DNA of 48,966 nt from Acidobacteriota bacterium. Its GTDB lineage: Bacteria > Acidobacteriota > Blastocatellia > Pyrinomonadales > Pyrinomonadaceae. A model generated the notes under the pieces. It was not told the DNA's origin and made no database searches. It saw only the letters and a list, made by a program, of their open reading frames with translations. The translations under genes and the position numbers were made by a program. Every line of letters starts with the position of its first letter. Position 1 is the stretch's first letter. Positions 43,918 to 48,966 of the stretch are shown piece after piece. The DNA is taken from NCBI GenBank assembly GCA_019242475.1, contig JAFAVK010000019.1:1-48966 (forward strand). Reading direction: 5' to 3'.

Positions 43918-43942
43918 ATCGGCCCGCACGCGCACGGCGGTA

Positions 43943-43971
43943 TTGACTTGGCACCGGCTTTGGCATATCGT
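43943..43971 (+). promoter_or_regulatory. Predicted promoter of the small BamE-like gene
   Basis: TTGACT (43943-43948) and TATCGT (43966-43971) are 17 bp apart, matching five and four of six consensus bases. The leader would be about 125 nt. Confidence 0.45.
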
Positions 43972-44102
43972 CCCGTGCCACAGGCAAGCGAGGCCGGGCC
44001 TTTGTAGAGCTTTAACCGGAGCCCTCGTCTCTCGACCCGCCCGGCCGCGTCCTTTTCCTAGCCGCTTCCGCAGCACACCTTTCTAGAGGAGGGACTGTCC
44101 CA

Positions 44103-44588
44103 ATGCTCCACGCACGCACGCGCACCCCGGCGCCCGTTCTCTTCGCGCTCCTCCTGCTGGCCGCGCTCGCGCCCCTCCCGACGGCGCGCGCGCAAAAGCC
44201 CGCCCCCGCCGACAAGGCGCAGAACGAGCCGCCCTTCCACGAGTACAAGGGCGTCCGCATCGGCATGGCGGCCGAGGAGGCGCGCAAGCTCCTCGGCAGC
44301 CCGACCGACAAGGACGACAAGCAGGAGGTCTTCGCCGTCAGCGACAACGAGTCCTGCCAGGTCTACTACGACGCGACCAAGAAGGTCTCGGCCGTCTCGA
44401 TCACCTACTTCAGCACCAAGGCCGTCCCCGCGGTCAAGTCCGTCCTCGGCGAAGAGCCCGAGGCCAAGCCCGACGGCTCGTTCACCAAGCTCATCCGCTT
44501 CCCCAAAGCCGGCTACTGGGTCTCCTACACCCGCACGTCCGGCGACTCGCCGATGATCATCATCGCCATGCAGAAGATCGAGCCTTGA
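44103..44588 (+). CDS. Small exported protein, BamE/SmpA-like fold suspected
   Basis: A protein of 161 residues with a signal peptide (APVLFALLLLAALAPLPTAR, cleavage near ARAQ, residue 31). The mature part begins with a charged linker and then GVRIGMAAEEARKLLGSPTDKDD, the 'G.t..ev..llG.P' pattern of BamE/SmpA-like domains. A beta-strand section follows with a single Cys (ESCQVYYD). No lipobox is seen, so it is probably periplasmic rather than a lipoprotein. Function is unknown. A hairpin with a T-rich tail follows the gene. Confidence 0.7.
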   Translation: MLHARTRTPAPVLFALLLLAALAPLPTARAQKPAPADKAQNEPPFHEYKGVRIGMAAEEARKLLGSPTDKDDKQEVFAVSDNESCQVYYDATKKVSAVSITYFSTKAVPAVKSVLGEEPEAKPDGSFTKLIRFPKAGYWVSYTRTSGDSPMIIIAMQKIEP

Positions 44589-44629
44589 GCGCGCCGCGCG
44601 CCGCCACGCTGCGGCCGTTCGTGCGACGA

Positions 44630-44671
44630 CGCGCCGGGGGGCCACGCGCCCGCCGGCGCGTTGTTGCTTTT
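44630..44671 (+). terminator. Probable terminator after the BamE-like gene
   Basis: CGCGCCGG (44630-44637) pairs with CCGGCGCG (44653-44660) across a 15-base loop and is followed by TTGTTGCTTTT. It begins about 40 bp after the stop codon. Confidence 0.55.
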
Positions 44672-44691
44672 GACCGGCCGGGTGCTAAGAT
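44664..44691 (+). promoter_or_regulatory. Possible promoter of the stressosome operon
   Basis: TTGCTT (44664-44669) and TAAGAT (44686-44691) are separated by 16 bp; both are four of six matches. It overlaps the T-tail of the preceding hairpin. The leader of about 135 nt contains CCCACGCCGGGGC twice. Confidence 0.35.
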
Positions 44692-44832
44692 AAGCGCGAC
44701 TTAAAAACGCCCCTTTAAAAGCAGCGAGCCGAGCCCGACCCCCGCCCACGCCGGGGCCTGCGCGGGCGCTCCCACGCCGGGGCTTCGAAGACGGAGCGCG
44801 CGGGCCGCCGTGCCCGGACAAGAGGACTTTCC

Positions 44833-45816
44833 ATGGCCGACCAGAACGATTCGGCGCGGGCGGGCGAGCGGCGCATCGCGACCCTCCTCGCCACGCGGCG
44901 CGACGAGATACTCAACCTCTGGATTAAAGAGCGGCTCGAGGCCGACGAGTTCCGCGACGAGCTGATCTCGAAGAAGGACTTGCGCCAGCAGTCGCAGCAG
45001 GTCTTGGACATGCTCGTCCAGGGCGTGCAGGACTCGGGCGGCGGCGACTTCGACCACCCGGCCTTCGACGACCTGCGCCACTACCTCAACGAGATTTCGC
45101 ACATGCGCGCCGTCAAGGGCTACACGCCGCTCGAGAACGCGACCTACGTCCTCTCCCTGCGCAACGTCGTCAGCCCGCTCCTCGCCGAGGAGCTGGAGGG
45201 CGACGCCGCCGCCCTCGTCCCCGAGATGAACTACTTCACGCGCCTGCTCGACAAGATGGGGCTCGTGATGGTCGAGAACTTCATCCGCTCGCGCGAGGAG
45301 ATCATCCGCCAGCAGCGCGCCGACATGCTCGAGCTCTCGACCCCGGTCATCAAGGTCTGGGACAAGATTCTGACCCTCCCCATCATCGGCACGCTCGACT
45401 CGCGCCGCGCGCAGATGATGATGGAGGCGCTCTTGCAAAAAATCGTCGAGACCGGCTCGATCATCGCCATCCTCGACATCACCGGCGTGCGGACGATGGA
45501 CACGCTCGTCGCCAACCACCTCATCAAGACCGTCACGGCCGCGCGCCTCATGGGCGCCCGCTGCATCCTGACGGGCGTCTCCCCCGCCATCGCGCAGACG
45601 ATGGTGCAGCTCGGCATCGACCTGACGCAGATCACCACCCGCGCCCAGATGTCCGACGGAATCAAGTTGGCGCTGGAGATGATCGGCCGCACGGTCGTCC
45701 CCACCCGCACCCTCGCCAAGCTCCAGAACGGCACCAACGGCGACCAGCTCCAGAAGACCGTCAAGCAGACCGAGCAGATCATCACGACCGGCGGCGAGAA
45801 GAAACAGGAAGGATAA
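44833..45816 (+). CDS. rsbR: RsbR-type stressosome protein (RsbRD N-terminal domain plus STAS)
   Basis: A protein of 327 residues with GAGG before the ATG. The N-terminal half (residues 1-165) is helical and of the RsbT co-antagonist N-terminal type ([19 protein letters not shown]), not a haem globin as in B. subtilis RsbR. The STAS domain starts at [20 protein letters not shown] and contains [16 protein letters not shown], where RsbR proteins carry the threonines phosphorylated by RsbT, and [16 protein letters not shown] charged tail follows. It forms the stressosome core with RsbS encoded next. The signal sensed is not evident. Confidence 0.9.
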   Translation: MADQNDSARAGERRIATLLATRRDEILNLWIKERLEADEFRDELISKKDLRQQSQQVLDMLVQGVQDSGGGDFDHPAFDDLRHYLNEISHMRAVKGYTPLENATYVLSLRNVVSPLLAEELEGDAAALVPEMNYFTRLLDKMGLVMVENFIRSREEIIRQQRADMLELSTPVIKVWDKILTLPIIGTLDSRRAQMMMEALLQKIVETGSIIAILDITGVRTMDTLVANHLIKTVTAARLMGARCILTGVSPAIAQTMVQLGIDLTQITTRAQMSDGIKLALEMIGRTVVPTRTLAKLQNGTNGDQLQKTVKQTEQIITTGGEKKQEG

Positions 45817-45893
45817 GTGATGAGTGATGAGTGATGAGTGATGAGTAAAGGCAGCGTGCTTTAACTCATCACTCATCACTCATCACTCATCAC
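45817..45893 (+). repeat. Heptad-repeat hairpin between rsbR and rsbS
   Basis: The left arm is four copies of GTGATGA and the right arm is ACTCATC repeated, giving a perfect 29-bp stem (45817-45845 with 45865-45893). The loop, TAAAGGCAGCGTGCTTTAA, is itself near-palindromic and resembles the loop of the hairpin at 29354. The stem starts on the base after the rsbR stop. The rsbS ATG is 10 bp after the stem, with TCTAAAAACG and no Shine-Dalgarno between. No T-run follows. Confidence 0.85.
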
Positions 45894-45903
45894 TCTAAAA
45901 ACG

Positions 45904-46338
45904 ATGGACGGACAACAGCGAATTCCCATCCTGAAGGTCGGCCGGGTCTTGATCGTGCCGATTCAGGTGGACATGGACGACCAGACGGTGATGCACCTCC
46001 AGGAGCGCATCCTCTCGGAGCTGGAGCGGACGGGCGCGCGCGGGGTGCTCATCGACATCTCGCTGCTGGAGATGGTGGACTCCTTCATCGGGCGCGTGCT
46101 CTCGGACATCGCGGCGATGGCGCGCATCATGGACGCGCGCACCGTCGTCGTCGGGATGCAGCCGGCCGTCGCCATCACGCTCGTCGAGCTGGGCCTGGAG
46201 CTGCGCGGCGTGGACACGGTCTTGAACGTGGACGAGGGCATCCGGCTCCTGCGGAGCGAGTTCGGCATCGACGAGGACGAGGAGGACGCGGGCCTCGGGG
46301 GGGCAGGAGCCTTTGCAGAGCAGGTCAATCGCCCTTGA
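45904..46338 (+). CDS. rsbS: RsbS stressosome scaffold (single STAS domain)
   Basis: A STAS protein of 144 residues. IPILKVGRVLIVPIQVDMDD begins the domain, and LIDISLLEMVDSFIGRVL holds Ser60, matching the Ser59 of B. subtilis RsbS that RsbT phosphorylates to release itself. VVVGMQPAVAITLVELGL completes the fold. A tail of about 25 acidic and Gly residues is longer than in B. subtilis RsbS. The start is read without a visible ribosome site, directly after the hairpin, which could affect RsbS level relative to RsbR. The 3' end overlaps the rsbT start by 26 bp. Confidence 0.92.
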   Translation: MDGQQRIPILKVGRVLIVPIQVDMDDQTVMHLQERILSELERTGARGVLIDISLLEMVDSFIGRVLSDIAAMARIMDARTVVVGMQPAVAITLVELGLELRGVDTVLNVDEGIRLLRSEFGIDEDEEDAGLGGAGAFAEQVNRP

Positions 46339-46711
46339 GTCCGAGCACGACATCGCCGTCGCGCGCGGCGAGGTGCGCACCCTGGCCGCCGGCATAGGGT
46401 TCCGCATCATCGACCAGACGCGGCTCGCCACCGTCACCTCGGAGCTGGCGCGCAACGTCGTCAAGTACGCCAAGCGCGGCCGCATGATCGCGCAGCCCCT
46501 GGACGCCGCGCAGGGCCGCCCGGGACTGCGCCTCATCTTCGAGGACACAGGCCCCGGCATCCCCGACGTCGGCGCCGCCATGCGCGACGGCTTCTCGACG
46601 GGCCGCGGGCTCGGCAAAGGGCTCCCCGGCTCCAAGCGCCTTGTAGATGTCTTCGAGATTGAATCGACGGTCGGCGTCGGCACGCGCGTGACTATCGTCA
46701 GATGGCTGTAG
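46313..46711 (+). CDS. rsbT: RsbT serine/threonine switch kinase
   Basis: A GHKL-type kinase of 132 residues, the usual RsbT length. The start is TTG at 46313, chosen for AGGAG five bases upstream and because no ATG or GTG fits the family's N-terminus. Motifs are the N-box SELARNVVKYAKRG, the G1 box EDTGPGIPD and the G2 region GRGLGKGLPGSKRLVD, followed by VGVGTRVTIVRW. RsbT phosphorylates RsbS and RsbR in the stressosome and, once free, activates a downstream partner. Overlap with rsbS fits translational coupling. No RsbU is recognised; the next gene encodes a phosphatase of different layout. Confidence 0.93.
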   Translation: MQSRSIALESEHDIAVARGEVRTLAAGIGFRIIDQTRLATVTSELARNVVKYAKRGRMIAQPLDAAQGRPGLRLIFEDTGPGIPDVGAAMRDGFSTGRGLGKGLPGSKRLVDVFEIESTVGVGTRVTIVRWL

Positions 46712-46716
46712 GGGAC

Positions 46717-46790
46717 GGGTGCCGGGTGTTAGATGTCAGATGTTAGTGAAACTTTCAGAACTAACATCTGACATCTAACACCCGGCATCT
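46717..46790 (+). repeat. Perfect heptad-repeat hairpin between rsbT and the phosphatase gene
   Basis: The stem is 31 bp long (46717-46747 with 46760-46790); all pairs are Watson-Crick except two G-T at the outer end. The left arm reads as degenerate 7-bp repeats (GTTAGAT, GTCAGAT, GTTAG) after GCCGGGT. The loop of 12 bases contains GAAAC-TTTC. A T-run follows and the next ATG begins 5 bp after the stem. It resembles an intrinsic terminator/attenuator overlapping the next start. Confidence 0.85.
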
Positions 46791-46794
46791 TTTT

Positions 46795-47847
46795 ATGAGG
46801 GACATCCACACGCAGGAGATCAAGGAGGAGCCGCAGGTCGGCGCGGCGCGGCGCGGCGTGCGGCGGCTCGCGGCCGCGCTGGGCTTCTCCGAGGATCGCC
46901 TGGCGGAGCTGGACATCGTCGTGCAGGAGATCGGCACCAACGCCGTCCGCTACGCGACGGGCGGCGGCTGCCTCCACTGGTCGGAGACCCTGGGCGAGGA
47001 GCCGGGGCTCGAGCTGTTCTACTTCGACAAGGGGCCGGGCGTCTACGACCTCGAACGCGCCCTGCGCGACGGCGTCTCCTCGGGCGGGAGTCTGGGGACG
47101 GGCTTCGGCGCGATGCGGCGGCTGCTCGACGAGTTCGACGCCTACTCGACCGTCAAGGGCACGACGCGCCGTCTGACGACCGCCCGCCGGACGACCTACG
47201 GCACGGCGCTGCTCGGGCGCAAGTGGGTCGAGCCCGCGGCGACCGAGGAGCAGCGCGCCCGCGCCCGCCGCCTGACGCGCCGCATCGGCGTCTGGAGCCG
47301 CCCGCGCCCGGGCGAGGAGACGAACGGCGACGCCTACTTCATCAAGGAGCACGACGGCGAGACGCTGCTCGCGGTCGTGGACGGGCTCGGGCACGGCCGC
47401 GGCGCGTGCGAGGCGGCGCGGGCCGCGCTCGACACCCTGGAGCAGTGGGAGGGCGAGTCGCTCGACGAGTTGATTCTCTCGACGCACGACGCCCTGCGCT
47501 CGACGCGCGGCGCGGTGATGGGCGCGGTCGTGCTCGACCACGCGCGCCGGACTTTCACCTACGCGGGCGTCGGCAACGTCGAGGTGCGCGTGCTCGGCGC
47601 GTCCGACCCGGCGCGCCCCATCCCCACCAACGGCACGCTCGGCGCGCGCCTCTCGCAGGTGCGCGTCTGGCCGCACCGCTGGCAGGAGGGCACCACGCTC
47701 GTCATCGCCTCGGACGGCATCAGCGCCACCTGGGACGCCGCCGCCTACCCCGGGCTGGCGGCCAAGAGCCCCCAACTCCTCGCCGGAGTGCTGCTCCGCG
47801 ACTTCTGCCGCAACTCCGACGACGCGACCGTCCTCGTCTACAGATGA
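46795..47847 (+). CDS. HATPase-SpoIIE phosphatase fusion (RsbX-like)
   Basis: A protein of 350 residues. The N-terminal 130 residues are an RsbT/RsbW-like ATPase domain with N-box QEIGTNAVRYA, KGPGV and GTGFGAMRRLLDEF. The C-terminal domain is a SpoIIE/PP2C-type phosphatase, with SRPRPGEETNGDAYFI, VVDGLGHGRGACEAA (metal-binding Asp and Gly), YAGVGNVEVRV, IASDGISATW and NSDDATVLVY. RsbX in B. subtilis resets phosphorylated RsbR/RsbS but lacks the ATPase domain; fused forms like this occur in Gram-negative stressosome operons. The start has no ribosome site; TTTTT of the hairpin lies before it. Confidence 0.88.
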   Translation: MRDIHTQEIKEEPQVGAARRGVRRLAAALGFSEDRLAELDIVVQEIGTNAVRYATGGGCLHWSETLGEEPGLELFYFDKGPGVYDLERALRDGVSSGGSLGTGFGAMRRLLDEFDAYSTVKGTTRRLTTARRTTYGTALLGRKWVEPAATEEQRARARRLTRRIGVWSRPRPGEETNGDAYFIKEHDGETLLAVVDGLGHGRGACEAARAALDTLEQWEGESLDELILSTHDALRSTRGAVMGAVVLDHARRTFTYAGVGNVEVRVLGASDPARPIPTNGTLGARLSQVRVWPHRWQEGTTLVIASDGISATWDAAAYPGLAAKSPQLLAGVLLRDFCRNSDDATVLVYR

Positions 47848-47852
47848 AGAGC

Positions 47853-47984
47853 CGTGAACCGTAAATCGTAAACCGTGACGAGAAGGAAGTCGGCCGCCGC
47901 TGCCCGACTTGCCATTCACCTCTCGACTTGGGTTAGACTCGATAGCGACTTTTACTGTTCACGGTTTACGGTTTACGGTTTACG
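47853..47984 (+). repeat. Heptad-repeat hairpin between phosphatase and histidine kinase genes
   Basis: The left arm is 47853-47878 (CCGTGAA, CCGTAAA, TCGTAAA, CCGTG) and the right arm is 47959-47984 (GTTTACG repeated). They form a 26-bp stem in which the only two non-Watson-Crick pairs are G-U at 47856/47981 and 47866/47971. The loop of 80 bases holds a smaller stem, AAGTCGG...CCGACTT. The next ATG is 4 bp after the stem, without a Shine-Dalgarno. The stem starts 5 bp after the phosphatase stop. Confidence 0.85.
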
Positions 47985-47988
47985 ACTT

Positions 47989-48966
47989 ATGCAAGGCATC
48001 ACCTCGACACGGCTCGGCGACATCTACGTGCGGCGCGAGGCCGACATCGTCAAGGTGCGCGAGCGCGTCCGGCGGCTCGCGCGCGAGATGGGCTTCGACT
48101 CGACGACGCAGATTAAGATCACGACGGCCGTCTCGGAGCTGACGCGCAACATCTACGAGTACGCGCGCTCGGGCGCCATCACCCTCTCACTCGCCACGCG
48201 CGGCGCGGCCGCCGCCGGCCTGCAAATCACCGCCCGCGACGACGGCCCCGGCATCGACGAGGCCAAGCTCCGCTCCATCATCCGCGGCACGTACCGCTCG
48301 ACCTCCGGCCTCGGCGTCGGTCTCATCGGCACGCGCCGCCTGATGGACGAGTTCGATATCCAGTCCAAGGAGGGCGAGGGCACGCGCGTCTCGGTCGTCA
48401 AGTGGCTCGCGCCCGCCGAGGCCGAAGGGGTCAGGGGGCGCGGCGACTTCCTGCGCGACTTCGTCAACACCGAGGAGGACGACTCGGCGCTCGAAGAGCT
48501 GGCGCGGCAGAACCGCGACCTCGTGCAGGTGCTCGGCGAGTTGGAGGAGAAGCGCGAGCAGATGGAGCGGCTCAACACGAAACTCGAAGAGTCGAACCGC
48601 GAGCTGAACCAGGCCAACGCCCAGCTGCGCGAGGTCTCCGCGATGAAGGAGGAGTTCCTCGCGCTCACGACGCACGACCTGCGCTCGCCCCTGACGGTCA
48701 TCAGCGGCGTCATCAACTTCTTCACCTCGGGGCGGCTGGGCGACATGACGGCCGAGCAGAAGAACATGGTCGCCATGATGGAGCGCAACACGCAGAACCT
48801 CATCGAGCTGGTCAACGACCTCCTCGACGCCTCGAAGCTCGAATCGGGCACGATGCGGCTCGACCTCTCGACCATCGAGCTGGGCGGGCTCATCGGCGAG
48901 CTGCGCCAGCAGATGCAGCCGCTCGCCGCCGAGAAGGAGATCGCGCTCGAAGTGGACGTGCCCGAG
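47989..48966 (+). CDS. Sensor histidine kinase with N-terminal RsbT-like ATPase domain (C-terminus cut)
   Basis: At least 326 residues are visible; the gene runs off the right edge. Residues 1-145 form a GHKL domain close to RsbT, with N-box SELTRNIYEYA, DDGPGIDE and GLGVGLIGTRRLMDEF. A coiled coil follows (about residues 163-222, Glu/Leu rich), then a HisKA dimerisation domain with the phospho-acceptor His in TTHDLRSPL near residue 229, and LVNDLLDASKLESG. A second HATPase domain is expected beyond the edge. Such hybrids occur downstream of RsbRST in non-Firmicutes, where they link the stressosome to two-component signalling. No ribosome site precedes the ATG; the hairpin does. Confidence 0.87.
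   Translation, partial: MQGITSTRLGDIYVRREADIVKVRERVRRLAREMGFDSTTQIKITTAVSELTRNIYEYARSGAITLSLATRGAAAAGLQITARDDGPGIDEAKLRSIIRGTYRSTSGLGVGLIGTRRLMDEFDIQSKEGEGTRVSVVKWLAPAEAEGVRGRGDFLRDFVNTEEDDSALEELARQNRDLVQVLGELEEKREQMERLNTKLEESNRELNQANAQLREVSAMKEEFLALTTHDLRSPLTVISGVINFFTSGRLGDMTAEQKNMVAMMERNTQNLIELVNDLLDASKLESGTMRLDLSTIELGGLIGELRQQMQPLAAEKEIALEVDVPE

Noticed and set aside
45811..45900. CRISPR-like array in the GTGATGA repeats
   Set aside because: The units are 7 bp, contiguous and inverted across a loop; there are no spacers and no cas genes.

Overview
The window is very GC-rich DNA from a Gram-negative-type bacterium. Coding is dense, start codons often overlap the preceding stop, and there are many secreted proteins. 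The mix of surface-polysaccharide genes, a bacterial GH47 mannosidase, a secreted S74 protein and a stressosome operon fits an Acidobacteriota-like organism (Blastocatellia would be my guess). That is an inference from style, not a proven placement. I see no tRNA, rRNA, CRISPR array, transposase or phage genes.

Region 1 (1-16771, minus strand) is a surface-glycan locus read right to left. It starts with an ABC exporter (Wzm/Wzt-like) and an FkbM methyltransferase. Next, behind its own promoter, comes an unusual cassette: a DRE-TIM aldolase, a 2-oxoglutarate-oxygenase-like protein, an ATP-grasp ligase and an amidohydrolase. A TylF-like O-methyltransferase, a DegT aminotransferase, a glycosyltransferase-like protein and a methyltransferase follow. 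The locus ends with a CDP-sugar block: RfbF, RfbG, a C-methyltransferase, an RmlC-type epimerase, an SDR reductase and a glycosyltransferase cut by the window edge. The CDP block reads as a route to a C-methyl-branched 6-deoxyhexose. The cassette may make an acyl group for an amino sugar.

Region 2 (16971-21590, minus strand) encodes three exported proteins: a beta-helix protein, a small secreted protein and a 977-residue DUF11/DUF5011-type surface protein.

Region 3 (22086-34157, plus strand) is a second glycan block: a GT2, RmlB, a GT39-like membrane protein, RmlD, a Wzz/BY-kinase, a WbpD-like acetyltransferase, two WbpE-like aminotransferases around a WbpB-like dehydrogenase, and a secreted GH47 alpha-mannosidase.

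Region 4 (34200-44588) is mixed: a YitT membrane protein, a zinc-ribbon membrane protein, a HerA-like ATPase, a nested palindromic element, a secreted S74/YadA-like protein, a secreted unknown, a 710-residue unknown and a small BamE-like protein.

Region 5 (44833 to the right edge) is a stressosome operon: RsbR, RsbS, RsbT, an ATPase-SpoIIE phosphatase fusion, and a histidine kinase with an RsbT-like N-terminal ATPase domain. The output regulator lies outside the window.

The most unusual DNA-level signal is a set of four intergenic hairpins (29354-29405, 45817-45893, 46717-46790, 47853-47984). Their long arms are tandem 7-bp repeats. Each hairpin fills almost the whole gap between a stop codon and the next start codon, and each of those starts lacks a visible Shine-Dalgarno sequence.
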